The notes under the pieces were generated by a model, which saw nothing but the letters and a program-made list of their open reading frames with translations, searched no databases and had not been told where the DNA came from. The position numbers and the translations under genes are program-made. Below, piece after piece: positions 11,565-23,662 of a DNA stretch of 64,000 nucleotides (position 1 is the first letter of the stretch; the number at the start of each line of letters is the position of its first letter). The DNA is from Brachycybe producta (lineage: Eukaryota; Arthropoda; Diplopoda; Playtdesmida; Andrognathidae): positions 1,314,632 to 1,378,631 of the forward strand of contig JAUPFP010000043.1 of assembly GCA_036925085.1 (NCBI GenBank). The letters are read 5' to 3'.

Positions 11565-11999
11565 ATCTAAAGATGGCGTATTTTTTTTTTCTTCCTTTTC
11601 TCTCCAATCTTACATCTCTGGCGATTTATCAGAGAAACCGATTTTTTTTTTCTTTTCTTATTTTAGATGAAGGGGATTAATAAAATATAAATAATCAGAT
11701 ATTATGGGATTTTTTTTAATAATAGTTGATGGAGATATCAATAAATTTTGTATAAATAACAGCATATTTCTGACTCTGTGGGGAACCAAGATTACCAATT
11801 TACTTAGATAAACATATGGCGGGGTGGGTGGGTGGTGGTCCACTGGTTTTGTGGAGATTGGGTCAAAATTACAATTTATTTATTCTTCAGGTATAAAACC
11901 TCAAATGGGGGGGGGGGGGTTTCAAACAACGGACTCTTATAAGATGCCTTAATAAAATCTATGGGTGGGCCTGCAAATGATAATCCATCTTATTAGAAA

Positions 12000-12990
12000 A
12001 TTCTTTTGTTATTCACTTATTTATGACTGACTCCATGCGATATACAGAGCAAGAGCATTTTTGCTTATTACAATAAATAATACCAACAGGAATTTAATTG
12101 AAAATGATGACCATGTTAGACAGAAATCACTACTGTATTCAGCTGGGACAATTTTTTTTGAGGCGATTCTTATAGGTAAAAACGTGGTGGAGAGGCGAGT
12201 CAAGAGCCAAGCTTTGATGCAAGCTGCGTGTTTCAGGATGCTAGATGCTAGCAGCAGTGCAGATGTACATGGTGGAAAGGTGATTCAAGGGTCAAAAGCG
12301 GTCCAAAATTGGTACCTGGCTCAGCAGAGTCAGCACTGATGTAATAAAACTTTCCACATCCATTTATGATAAATGGATATATACTATGTTTACTACTATA
12401 TGTAACATAGTGTACGAGCGTATGTGTGTGTGTGTGAAATATGACTATCCCACCTGCCGTTAGACTTTAGGCCACCCATGACCATGGGCACACCCACCAA
12501 ACCAATATCCATCAACTGGGTGGCAACCCCACAACCAAAAATGTAGCCGGTTTGGCACCCAGGTTGTTTTTAAAGAAGTGTTCCCAAATAAGTCACATGT
12601 TAGTATGAATGTCAATTCCCAGCTGTGAAATAGGATAATATTACACCCATCTCTCATATAATGTTCACATTATTGATGTAGGACATCTACGGTACTGTCC
12701 TCTGCACTGCATGTTGTAAACTAGTACGTGATCCAACTGGAGCTGTGCTTCAAACGAAATCTTTGGTTACTTCTTCAAGATTCAACAGGATTCATGAGAA
12801 TGCATAAAGCACAGCACGACTCGCCTCTCCACTATTTTTTATCCTAAGGGCAAAACAGTGGCGAGTCAAGATTGCTGTGATGTAGGCTGCGAACTAAGAT
12901 GCAACTGAAGAAATCGGACCAACTAAACTTAGACTAGTTTAATCATATGTGACATATCGTGTACTCTGCGACATATGGTGACATATTAAG
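12000..12990. other. Unrecognised moderately GC-rich stretch
   Basis: A 92-codon frame at 12061-12339 (+) is not recognisable. GTGGAGAGGCGAGTCAAG (12187) and GACTCGCCTCTCCAC (12819) are inverted, so 12180-12870 may be a foldback element. Confidence 0.4.
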
Positions 12991-12992
12991 AC

Positions 12993-13520
12993 ACTAGTGG
13001 GGTAACCCGTCATAAATGACGGGAGCAAAATTCACAGGCAATTGTGCCCAGCATTAGAATTTCTTTTTCTCCGCCCTTTTATGACGTCACACCAAGAAAC
13101 AACCCAATTAGAAATTGATGACGTTCATAAAAGGGCGGAGGAAAAGAAATTCTAATGCTGGGCACAGTTGCCCGTGATAAACTGTAGTTTAATTTTGCTA
13201 CTATTATCCCCTCCCTTTTTTATATTTGAAAGAGAAAATGAGTTTTTCATTTTCTCTGGTGTGCGCATGCGCGTCGTTTGTTCCTTTTTTTACTCCTTTC
13301 ATTTCAATTTCAGTCACCCCCTCCCCCTTTTTCTCTCTCCCCCTCTACACTTTATAAACCTTTTCCCCTCTCCAATTTAATATCATGGGGTTCTTGGATG
13401 GGAAGGGTGCAACATATAGTTGACCTTGAGAAAAAAAAAGCAGTTCATTTATTCAAATTTATATAAATTCCGACGTTACACACACACAGACCTGGGATAT
13501 TATATATATAATTATATATA
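12993..13520 (-). mobile_element. Helitron-like non-autonomous element (CTAG end on the left)
   Basis: Read on the minus strand, it ends with hairpin CCCGTCA-TTTA-TGACGGG, then TTACCCCA and CTAG, which fits a Helitron 3' end. The other end is a TA-rich tract after TTCCGACG and GTTACACACACACAG. It carries a family B-related insertion. Confidence 0.55.
13035..13172. mobile_element. Family B-related MITE inside a Helitron-like element
   Basis: It runs from ACAGGCAATTGTGCCCAGC to GCTGGGCACAGTTGCC. It contains TGACGTCAC and paired CCGCCCTTTTATGACG blocks, with inserted CATTAGAATTTC arms. Confidence 0.65.
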
Positions 13521-14118
13521 TAATAATAATATTGTGACATACTGTGTAGTCCATTCTGAGAACGCACAGGCAGGGCCCTTAACACTTATTAGAGTATAAA
13601 ATAGATATTACAATTGAGCAGCACATAGTGATGCTTCACTCAGCACTTCATGTGCCGTCATGAATCCTGTTCAGTCTTGAAGATTTTACCAACGATTTCT
13701 TCTGAAACACACACCTCCAGTTGGAAAAAAAAAATCTTTCCATTTAAATGTATTTGTTATCATTTGTAAATTATTTTTTTTGCGCTCCATTCTGCACCAA
13801 ATGCGTAACCTTTATGTTATTTAATTGCTCGTTTGTTTATTGGTTTTTAGTGCTAGCCTTCACCTACAACCCTTTGCATCGTCCCAGTTAGAATCATCCC
13901 AAAGAAATCGTCCCAGCGAGAACACACTGACAGAAAGAGCCAATTGAAAAAAAAAAAATAAGAACGCAATTAATTAATTTATTATTGGCTTGAAATATAA
14001 TAAAAAAACACATAAAGGATACAAAGCCAAGAAAAACTGAGCATTCAAAAAGTATACACTGCAGTTACATTTGCACTTCGAATAGAAGCAACATAAAAGT
14101 CAAAATTCATCTATCACA

Positions 14119-14485
14119 AGGATAGTTTCCGCAACACCATTAGGAGAGGCTACCTTATACTAGTTTCACCACAGCCAAGTAGATCATCAGTAGGCTTAAA
14201 ACTCCTTATTTTACTATTTTACTGTATAAAAAGCAGTGATCGTCCTAGCCCGGAAACGGGCCTGCATGGTTTTTTCTGGGTTCGCCTGTAACCAAAGTTG
14301 GGAACGTGTTTTTCATAGAAACTCGAGTTAAAGTTGTCTGAAAAAAGTTTACACCCGCGGGGGGGGGGGGCGTAAACTCTTGGAGCATCTATGACTATTT
14401 TACGTGTTATAGGCAGGTCTCTTCCAATTTTATATGTTAGGAGTTTTAAGCCTACTGATGATCCACACTTGGCTGTGGTGAAAGA
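14119..14485. repeat. Inverted repeat element
   Basis: ACCACAGCCAAGTAGATCAT and CAGTAGGCTTAAAACTCCT (14169-14208) are inverted at 14440-14480. The centre has a G-run. Confidence 0.6.
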
Positions 14486-14755
14486 AATAGAAAAGAATAA
14501 GTTTTTTTTTTTTGGAACTCTCACTCTCTCTCTCTCTCTCTCTGATGTGATTACACTTTGACACCAAAGGCAGTTTTTGTAATTATTTCTTGGAAACAGA
14601 TATTATTATTATTATTATTATCACTAGCAAGTTTGGAGTGAAAGCAAGAATATAAATGAGAAAATAATCCATTAGGCACACAAATTGATAAATATTTGAG
14701 CTGCTTATGGAGGAGAATGATGTTGACGTTGATGATGATGATTATGTTGCTCTAC

Positions 14756-14850
14756 TTAAGGCGGCCGACTAGATATTTATTTTGTTTTTGTCCCTAACCC
14801 TTGGATGTCGCCACTGAAGTGGCTAATGCTAAGCTCCTTGCATGTTTTTT
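14756..14850. mobile_element. Family C left-end fragment
   Basis: TTAAGGCGGCCGACTAGATA through CGCCACTGAAGTGGCTAATG matches the family C left end. An LTR-like element follows 28 bp later. Confidence 0.6.
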
Positions 14851-14877
14851 TTTTGGAATTTTTTTTTTAAAAACAAA

Positions 14878-15265
14878 TGTAACACCCAGTAACTCCCGAT
14901 TCCGAAAAAACCATAGCCTGTGGGGTAAAAAACTCCTGCTTGTTTCTCCCTACTCTCCTAATTAATATTCTAGTGGCGGATTGATACTCTTAGAACCATG
15001 GTCACTTGGACCTGGTTACACCTCGTAGGTGTACACAGGTCAAAGGTATAAAAGTACCGTGTTCCTCTTTGTTCGTCGTCCTTCTCTTTGCTTAACTTTG
15101 TATTACGTAGATTCTTATCCGTACCACATCATGGGCACGAGGACGCACCTTTAATCAACAATATTCATTCTTGTACTCTTGATGTTTCTGAGCAAGGATG
15201 AATAAAAGCGTTACGATGAGAAACTGCGTTGTCTTTATGTATGGAAACTAATACTTCTCAAAACA
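14878..15265 (+). mobile_element. LTR-like sequence (TGTAACA...AAAACA)
   Basis: A 388-bp stretch begins TGTAACACCCAGTAACTC and ends TCTCAAAACA. It has a TATA-like GGTATAAAAGTACC (about 15047) and a GATGAATAAAAGCG poly(A) signal (about 15198) in the right order. It is less AT-rich than its surroundings. This looks like the 5' LTR of a Ty3/Gypsy-type element. The second LTR was not found. Confidence 0.45.
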
Positions 15266-15560
15266 TTCCGGAGACACCATAAGGCAAGGAGACATACAGA
15301 TCCTGGAGCAGCTACAGCATCTTCAATCGTTAACAACAAAGGAAGATGCATATCAGCGTCGACCAGGAGAGATGGCCACCATCCTTCTGCAAAGGTTACA
15401 CTCCTGCACAGAAGGATGACCGCAATCGATCGCCATCCGACTACTTCTGTAACTCGAATCTTCTTCGTGCGGTCACCGCGCGATCAGGAGAAGAAACGAG
15501 TTACAGAAAACATCATCATCAAGTTGGTATTTTTATAAGGTCGGCGTCAAAAGCTCACAC
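15266..15560 (+). pseudogene. Possible start of a retroelement internal region, broken
   Basis: Downstream of the LTR-like block the frame QGDIQILEQLQHLQSLTTK continues about 30 codons and stops. Other frames are open for 70-90 codons. The sequence then changes to family G repeat (15600-15860). No recognisable gag motif is seen. Confidence 0.25.
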
Positions 15561-15599
15561 AAACATCTCGAAAAAAAATTGTTTTTTAAAACTAGAATA

Positions 15600-15860
15600 G
15601 TAAAAGACTATGTTAAGTTTTTTTTGTATTAATATTTAAAAAATAAATAAACATTTTATATCAGTTTGGAAATGATCCCGGTTTTTTAAGTTTTTCCATT
15701 GACATTTCATGAAAAACTATTTCCGCCGTTGTTTCAAACTGTCATAAAAAAAAGTTTATTTTGAAAGATATCATCATGAAAAAAAAAAAACTTTTAGCAT
15801 TATCACCAACTATTCTAGTTTCTAAAAACACTTTGAATTTTTTTGGGGGGGAATGTTTCT
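15600..15860. repeat. Family G dispersed repeat
   Basis: AGTTTATTTTGAAAGATATC and TATTCTAGTTTCTAAAAACA recur at 26360-26545, 27900-28230, 31860-32010, 41830-42060, 52600-52680, 53490-54070, 60560-60850 and 62750-62830. Confidence 0.65.
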
Positions 15861-16007
15861 TCTGAAAAACATTCGCTTTTAAATCATAAATTTTCTCAAA
15901 ACTTTGGATGGCTGAAGATATTTTCTATTGAATATAATCTAACAGCTGCTGCAGACAGGCATTTAAGCACAGCAAAATACAGTCGTTTTCCCCACATTTC
16001 TATGAGG

Positions 16008-16072
16008 AACGGCAACTTCTAATTGGTTTGTTATATGGTCTGACGTCACATGCCCTGCCCTTTTCAATTTCC
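16008..16072. mobile_element. Family B fragment
   Basis: GAACGGCAACTTCTAATTGG through CTGACGTCACATG is the middle of family B, cut off by the family A copy that follows. Confidence 0.7.
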
Positions 16073-16843
16073 AATCGTTTTTCTATTGAGCCCTTAGACC
16101 CAATGTTAAAGAAAAAATTGTTAATTTATAAAATACACAGTTCGCGGCGGCAATATGTTTATTTTTCATACTTAAAACTGTCCAATATTAAGTTTTCAAA
16201 GTGCAATGTGCGCCTTAAATATATGCTGATCGAGTGATAGAATGACAAAAATTTGGTTAGTGCGGTTCTATTTTTAAAAACTATTTCAAAATCGCAAAAT
16301 GTCTAACTCTTATGTTAAACTACATTGAGTACGCGCTTGTAAGCAAAAAAAAAAACATCCATTAAAATGCTCGTAAAAATACCTAAAAATAATTTTAAAA
16401 AACCACAATTAAACCACAGTGAAGCCAATACATTGGCGCACGGGCTGATTTTTTTCTTCTGGTTTTTAAAAATTATTTTTACGTATTTTTACGAGCATTT
16501 TAATGGCTGTTTGTTTTTGGCATACGAGCGCGCGTACTCAATGGAGTTTAACATAAGAGTTAGAAATTCGCGATTTTAAAATGTTTTTAAAAATAGAACA
16601 GCACTTACCAATTTTTTGTCATTCTATCACTCGATCAGCATATATTTAAGATGAACATTGCACTTTAAAAACTTAATATTGGACAAAACTTTAAATATGA
16701 AAAATAAACATATTGCCGCCCCGAACTGTGTATTTTAAAAATTAACATTTTTTCTCTTCATTGGGTCTATGGGCTCAATAGAAAACAATGTTAGCGCTCT
16801 TTGCGGAGATTTTCCGAAGTAATTTTGCGATGTAGCCGCTTAA
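16073..16843. mobile_element. Family A foldback, near complete
   Basis: It starts inside the left terminus (ATCGTTTTTCTATTGAGCCC), abutting a broken family B copy, and ends GATGTAGCCGCTTAA. The two arms are inverted copies over most of their length. Confidence 0.78.
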
Positions 16844-16844
16844 A

Positions 16845-17427
16845 TAACTTAGAAGGAAAAAAAAAGAACTGTTACTTAAAGTGTGTCATATGTGTGGTCG
16901 GTCACTCAATGTCCTTAGAGGCGTGAATTATCGAGTTGTACACGGTGGTTTTCAGACGTAATTAATGAAGGGAAAAGAAGCTGAAATTATGAGCTAACTA
17001 ACTGATGGAAAAGGGGGGGGGGAGAGAATGTCCTTATAATAAGTAAAGGAGGAAAGGATCTGAAGAAACAGTTTGAATTAGTCGAGCAGAAAATAAGTTT
17101 GCTAAATGAAGCAGAAAAAGTTGGTTGCATTTTCTTGTTCATCCCATTGGTCAGCCCATTAGATGAATAAAAGAGGTTCAGTCATTGAATATTGTAACTA
17201 CTGTACTAACTACTGTAAGACAAAAAGGAGAATTTTAGATTGTGGGAGGGAAGTTCATTAAACATGGATTTTATTTTTCTGTTTTTGAAGATGTCTCGCA
17301 TTTGCTGCCTTAAGAGGGGCTCCATAGAAAAATATACTTGTGTTAATGCAAGATAGATGGCGCCTGCAACCACTCCATAGGTGGCAAACTGCACTAGCAA
17401 AGTAGTTGAAATAGAATGCCTTTTAGG
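16845..17427. other. Nothing recognised
   Basis: Only short frames. A poly-G run lies at 17015-17024. Confidence 0.5.
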
Positions 17428-17898
17428 CAGGTGGGGCGAGGGGGCAGTCCGCCCCAGGTGGCATTTTTTTTTGCAGGTGGCACCAACGAAAAGGTTTTTT
17501 TTTTCTGTCGGGATAGTAGAAAGGTCTCTCTAAAATGCAGAAACTGCAGAGCAGCAGAAAGATAAAATTATGACATTTTTGTCCCTCTCGCTGTGCTTGT
17601 GCCGAATGTATTCTGCGATCCAGCATTATTTTTTTAAGTCTGGAAAACATAGACGATTGAGTAAAAATGAAAAAGTAATTCCTATTCGGTACTACTGGTT
17701 TATTTAATAATTTCATAATTAATATAAAATTATGTAAACCATTTGAATCAGTGGATATAGATAATATCGATTGGCCCCTTCCAGACCAGAATCCTGGTTG
17801 TCCCCCCTGATGTGTATCGTGTTGTGTTTTTGTGAGGTAGGTTTGGCAAACTCAAAAGGATCGCCCAGGGCGGCACAAACTCTAGCTACGCCACTGTG
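17428..17898. mobile_element. hAT-like remnant, left end unclear
   Basis: The right end CTAGCTACGCCACTG (17884-17898) is the CAGTGGCGTAGC terminus. The left part GGCGAGGGGGCAGTCCGCCC and the right CGCCCAGGGCGGCAC are inverted GC-rich blocks common in such elements. Confidence 0.55.
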
Positions 17899-17926
17899 TT
17901 TATTATTGTATTATATGTTTATTAAA

Positions 17927-18661
17927 CCCATAGACCCAATGTTAAAGAAAAAACGTTAATTTTTAAAATACACAGCAGTCGCGGCAATATGTTTATTTTT
18001 CATATTTAATGTTCTCCAATATTAAGTTTTCAAAGTGTAATGTGCACCTTAAATATATGTTGATCGAGTGATAAAATGACGAAAAATTGCTAAGTGCGGT
18101 TCTATTTTTAAAAAGTATTTCAAAATCGCGAATTTCTAACTCTTTGTGTTAAACTCCATTGAGTATGCACTCGTAAGCAAAAAAAAAACATCCATTAAAA
18201 TGATCGTAAAAATATGTAAAAATAATTTTAAAAACCCAGGAAAAAAATGAGCACGTGCGCCAATGTGTTGGTTTACTTGTGGTTTAATTCTGGCTTTACG
18301 TATTTTTACGAGCATTTTAATAGATGTTTTCTTGCTTACGAGCGGGGTACTGAATGAAGTTTAACATAAGAGTTAGAAATTCGCGATTTTGAAATAAGTT
18401 TTAAAAAAATAGAACCGCACTTAGCAATTTTTTGTCATTCTATCACTCGATCAGCATATATTTAAGGCGCACATTGCACGTTGAAAACTTAATATTGGAC
18501 AACTTTAAATATGAAAAATAAACATATTGCCACCGCGACTGTTGTGTATTTTAAAAATTAACATTTTTTCTTTGACATTCGGTCTATGGGCTCAATAGAA
18601 AAACGATGCTAGCGCTGTTTGTGGAGATTTTTTGAAGTAATTTTGTGATGTGGACTCTTAA
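17927..18661. mobile_element. Family A foldback, left end truncated
   Basis: The left arm starts at CCATAGACCCAATG and the right arm ends GATGTGGACTCTTAA. The left terminus was lost next to a hAT-like right end at 17898. Confidence 0.75.
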
Positions 18662-19205
18662 AAAAAATACAAGTTAGAAATGTGGTGGTGACAACAGTAT
18701 TTTCTCTCTGGTTTCTACAGCCATTGATTGAGCAATCAATTAATCAATCAATTTTTAGACATGTGATTTAGTTCAGCACTTAGGTGATTTTGAGGTCAGA
18801 AGGGGTGGTTGGTGTTTATAGTGATGAGAAAAGATAGGAGGAGGAGGAGGAGGAAAAGGAGGATGATGACGTTGCAATCACTTTTGGATTCATATCAGAA
18901 AAGGAGAACCTCAAAGTTAACATTATTCTTGAGGGAGAAAAAGTTTTCATCAATCTCTAAATTGTAATTAGACACAATGGTGAAACAATAGATGAGTATG
19001 TGTGTGTATGGGATTGTTAGCTTAGTAATAAAGATCATTGATTGGACGCCAAATGACGTGACTTGACCCTTCTTGAGTTTGAGCACGTCCTTTTGGAAAT
19101 AAGAGAATTTTGGTCTTGACTCTTCAAGTGAACTTCTTCTATATGTAATCTAACAACATCAGATGAGATGGAAAGGTTCTATTCTTGGAAGGTGGAATCG
19201 ATGGC
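18662..19205. other. Nothing recognised
   Basis: A GAGGAGGAGG tract lies near 18838-18860. No gene or repeat family seen. Confidence 0.5.
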
Positions 19206-20912
19206 TTAAGAGTCTACATCGCAAAATTACTTCAAAAAATCTCCGCAAAGAGTGCTAGCATCGTTTTTCTATTGAGCCCATAGACCCAATGTTAAAGAAA
19301 AAATGTTAATTTTTAAAATACACAGTTGCGGCAGAAATATTTTCATTTTTCATATTTAAAGTTGTCCAATTTTGATGGTTCAAAGTGTAATGTGCACCTT
19401 AAGAGCCTAGATCCACGTCCATCTTGTTGTTTTGAGCAGACGACAACGTGACAAATGAGTGTTCTTATATGGTGTTACTAAAACTGCAAGAAATCGCCTC
19501 ACAATCGCTCAATTCAAATACAGTAAAGCGCAAAATGCAATAAAAAGTATTGTTCTTCACGTGCTCGATTTATATAATTTTTCAAAAGGTCCTTCTATTT
19601 TTAAACAACGTTCAAAGTCGTTCGTTTTTTCAACCCCATGTTAAATCCCATAGGATCAAAAACCGTCCCACAAACATTTGAAAAACTCTCGTTAAAACTG
19701 ATTTAGAACAATAACAAAATAATTAGCACATACAATCATGTATTGGCTTCACGATGTTTCCTTTTTATAAATTTTGAAAAGGTCCTTCTATTTTTAATAA
19801 CGTTTAAAATCGTACATTTTTAAACTCCATGTTAAGTCCCATAGGACTAAAACACCGTCCAACAAAAGTTAAGAGAACTCTGATTAAAAATGATTTAGAG
19901 CAATCAGAAAAATTAGCACGTACTTACATGTGTTTATTGCCTTCAGGATTATTCCTTTTTCTAAATTTTAAAAGGGCTTTCTATTTTTAAATAACATTTA
20001 AAATCTTACGTTTTTTTTAACTCCATGTTAAGTCCCATAGGAGCAAAAAACCGTCCCACAAACATTTGAAGAACTTCCATTAAAAACGACTTAGAACAAT
20101 CACACAAAAATTAGCACGTGCATTAATCTATTGGCTTCATGATATTTCCTTTTTATAAGATTAGCACGCGCAATTATTTTTCAATTAATTATTATGTGAC
20201 TTCGAACCGGGAGAAAAAACGTTAAAAAACCGTTTTTCAATCAACAACGATCGCAGCGCCTACATTCGGAGAAATTTTGAACTAAACGATGTATCTAGCC
20301 TCTTAAATATATGCTGATCGAGTGATAGAATGACAAAAAATTGCTAAGTGCGGTTCTATTTTTAAAAAGTATTTCAAAATCGCGAATTTCTAACTTTTTA
20401 TGTGAAACTCCATTGAGTAAGAAAAACAGAACGATTAAAATGTTCGTAAAAAATAACTAAAAATAATTTTTAAAAAAACAGAAAATAAGAAGCACGTGCG
20501 AAGTTGTATTAGCATTGCGGTTCAATTGTTTTTTTTTAAAATTATTTTTTAGGTATTTTTACGAGGATTTTAATGGATGTTTTTTGCTTACGAGCGCGCG
20601 TACTCAATGGAGTTTAACATAAAAGTTAGAAATTCGCGATTTTGAAATAGTTTTTAAAAATAGAACCGCACTTACCAATTTTTTGTCATTCTATCACTCG
20701 ATCAGCATATATTTAAGGTGCAGATTGCGCTTTGAAAACTTAATATTGGACAACTTTAAATATGAAAAATAAACATATTGCCGCCGCGAACTGTGTATTT
20801 TAAAAATTAACATTTCTTTTCTTTAACATTTGTTCTATGGGCTTAATATGAACACGATGCTAGCGCTCTTTGTGGAGATTTTTCTAAGTAATTTTGCAAT
20901 GTAGCCTCTTAA
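19206..20912. mobile_element. Family A foldback with a complete nested TTAA element
   Basis: The outer element runs from TTAAGAGTCTACATCGC to GTAGCCTCTTAA. Its left arm is interrupted at GTGCACC/TTAA and resumes at TTAAATATATGCTGATCG, exactly where other copies read GCACCTTAAATATATGC. Confidence 0.88.
19403..20302. mobile_element. Nested TTAA element (family T) with ~193-bp internal repeats
   Basis: It is flanked by TTAA at 19399-19402 and 20303-20306. Ends are GAGCCTAGATCCACGTC and GATGTATCTAGCCTC, a loose terminal inverted repeat. Inside, a block beginning AAAAGGTCCTTCTATTTTTA recurs at about 19584, 19777 and 19970. No ORF is recognised. Confidence 0.8.
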
Positions 20913-21437
20913 CTGTTCAAAAGTGATTCTAGTAATTTTATCATTATAGAAATTTATAAAAGGTGATTAATTTGTTTTAGATCCTTGTTTAGTCGCTTTC
21001 GTAATGAGTCGCATGGGATTTTTTTTTTCTTCGTCTTTTCCGAATTTTTATTGATTAGATTTTTTTTTTCTCAGTCACGAACAGTGAACTAAATACTAAT
21101 TTGTGTTTGAGATTTTTTTATAAGTATAAGAAAAAGGGGGGAGGGAGGAGGTATTAGGTGGTTTGAATGACGTTGATTTCGATATCAAGTTTAGTTTTTC
21201 CATCAGGTTTTTTTTAAGTTGTCTTTTCTAAAAGATTGATTGCCTTTGTTTAGTTAATTAGGGAATTTCTAGAAACATTGTTACTGTCTGATAATTCCTG
21301 AACAAGAAGAGGATTCTATGAAAAATACATTTTGTGGTAACTTTGTTGTTTTAACTAGAAATCTCTTTTCTTGAAAATTATGTTGAATATATTGAGGCTG
21401 TAACACACAACTAAAGAATGGTTCACACATGCCAAAA
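20913..21437. other. Nothing recognised
   Basis: T-rich DNA with no coherent frame. Confidence 0.5.
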
Positions 21438-21605
21438 ACGTGAGAGAGAGGACGACCACCTGTAAGTTTGTACACCAGCTTCACTTTCTACCCCTGGACT
21501 CCTGAGGTACCGATTCTAGTGTCTCTGGTACTTGAGTAGGAATATAAGCGAAAGACTCAAGTAACAACATTCTACTAAGACATGTTCACATGGCAACTCA
21601 AAGTA
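21438..21605 (-). mobile_element. LTR-like fragment related to 56464-56915
   Basis: GACGACCACCTGTAAGTTTG, AGCTTCACTTTCTACC, GGACTCCTGAGGTACCG and CATGTTCACATGGCAACTC match the reverse complement of 56505-56665 with substitutions. Confidence 0.5.
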
Positions 21606-22054
21606 TTTCAGAGGGCCGTTCGAATGAGGGAAATTTGGGAATGAGGGAAGTTTACATGTCTACTCGGATGCTGATGTTGTCACATCACATTACTGTTAGT
21701 TCCCCATTCAGATGCTTGTATTCCCTATTCATTTCAAAGTACTATATGGATGTCATATTTGAAGTATCCCACCTGCCACCTGGCTCATGAGCTGATTGGA
21801 AGGTTGTATTGAGTTGAATATGAATGAGGAATGCATGTTTTAGATTAAGGAATTATGGAAATGTGAGGTGACAACATTGGCAACTGAGTAGAGGAGTAGT
21901 CTTTTGTTTTTTTTGAAATTTTAAGTAATGTTATTTGGTGAACCATAAAATGCCACATCATTTTTACGTTTATTATGATTTTAATGATTTTGTTTTTAAT
22001 TTTAAAATAATTTTGGCAATCCTTAGGTAAGTTCGGACAAGTTTCGGTCTCGTT

Positions 22055-22435
22055 AATACGGAGCAAGATTCAGGAAATGGAATATTTTTTATCTCGTCCA
22101 GACGAGATAAGTTGTCCGGACGAGATACTAAGTTGGGTCTGGATGAAAGGATGAACACTGTGGGGGAACTCTAAACCCCGAAACACAATGCATATAGAAT
22201 TGGATGACCACTACTTTTTTTATATATTGGTGATTAGATGGTGTTACCTTAAATTAAGCTTGTTGCAAGGGGGGGGCGGGTTGTTCCGCACCCATGTTAG
22301 TACAGTGTTCAGATAATTCTATATGCGTTTTGTTTCAGGTTTTAGAGTTACCCCACAATATTCATGTTTTCATCCTGACCCGATTTACTTAATTTAAAAA
22401 AAATATCTTATGTCCTCAACAGGGCTCCGTAACGT
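22055..22435. mobile_element. Family D element (ACGGAGC ends)
   Basis: It runs from ACGGAGCAAGATTCAGG to CCTCAACAGGGCTCCGTAA. Both this copy and 32193-32605 contain TATCTCGTCCAGACGAGATA near one end. Confidence 0.65.
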
Positions 22436-22784
22436 TAACAACTTAGGTGTTGTAATTTAAATTCAAATGAGGAATATTGTTTGCATTTGACTTAATAAAA
22501 TTAACTTTTATTTATATTTTAAAATCTTGCTTTATTGTAAACCTGATAAAGGTGTTTTGGAATTAAGTTTAGTTTCAACTTTTTTTCTGTCTTTAAAGTG
22601 GGTTTTGTTTCTATGACAACCAACAAGTGAAATTTATTTCTTTAGCCCTTTTTTATTATTTATTTATTTTTGAGTTTACTTTATTATTTTTTCTGAAAAA
22701 ATATTTTCTCATGTAATGAAATTTTTTTTTCCGCGTTTTCCATCTCTCCTTTTTTTTTTTCTTCTTCTTCTGCATCTTCTGAAG

Positions 22785-23315
22785 ACAGGCATTTAGAAAA
22801 CGGGATGAACAGAAATTGGCTCCGCCCTTTTTATGACGAACGGTAACTTCTAATTGGTTTGTTGTTTGGTTCGACGTTGAAAAGTCCGGAAACATGTGAC
22901 GTCAGACTACATAACTAGGGCTCGGATTTTGATGCCATATCAACCGGAATGTTTCTCAATGTGTGGCCCAAGTGCGAATTGTGAAGTAATCATCACTAGA
23001 GCAACTGCAATTATGTTTTGTTTTTTTTCCTAATAAAAAAAACTTTTTAGAGAGGGTAGATGTCTGGTTACCTGTCAGTTGTCAATTAGAGTTCTAGCCT
23101 CTAACCATTATTTTTTTTAATGAGAAGGAACACTTTTTTGTTATCTAAACAAGATTGTCACTTCACAATTAGCACTTAAACCACATATTGAGAAACATTC
23201 CTGTTGATATTGAATCAAAATCCGAACCCTATACATAACCAACCAATTAGAAGTTCCCGTTCGTCATAAAAAGGGCGGAGCCAACTTATGTTCATTCCGT
23301 TTTCTAATTGCCTGT
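22785..23315. mobile_element. Family B MITE split by a hAT MITE
   Basis: Family B ends are at ACAGGCATTTAGAAAACGGG and CTAATTGCCTGT. The middle is interrupted at GACTACATAAC, with the host resuming TACATAACCAACC. Flanks CTTCTGAAG and CTTCTTGAAG suggest a target duplication. Confidence 0.85.
22916..23231. mobile_element. hAT-type MITE inside family B, perfect 8-bp target duplication
   Basis: TACATAAC flanks both sides (22908-22915 and 23232-23239). Ends are inverted: TAGGGCTCGGATTTTGAT and ATCAAAATCCGAACCCTA. The arms stay similar over about 100 bp (TTTCTCAATGTGTGG against CCACATATTGAGAAA). Confidence 0.87.
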
Positions 23316-23426
23316 CTTCTTGAAGACATCAGTATAATGTTATCAGTATTAATGTTTTTTGCTTGAAAAATAGAATATTTTTTTTATTTATTTTTTCTCT
23401 TAGATGATATGATTGGAAATCAATCA

Positions 23427-23429
<3 letters not shown>

Positions 23430-23511
<82 letters not shown>

Positions 23512-23595
23512 CTATAGATATATAGCTATAGATATATATATATAGATATATAGCTATAGATATATATATATAGATATAGATATAGATATAGATAT

Positions 23596-23660
<65 letters not shown>
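23430..23660. repeat. Complex (TA)n / GATATA microsatellite
   Basis: Pure TA at both ends. The centre has GCTATAGATATATA and GATATA units. Confidence 0.92.

Positions 23661-23662
<2 letters not shown>

Noticed and set aside
17206-17716. Short minus-strand ORFs of 64-97 residues
   Set aside because: No recognisable domain; one overlaps a hAT-like remnant.
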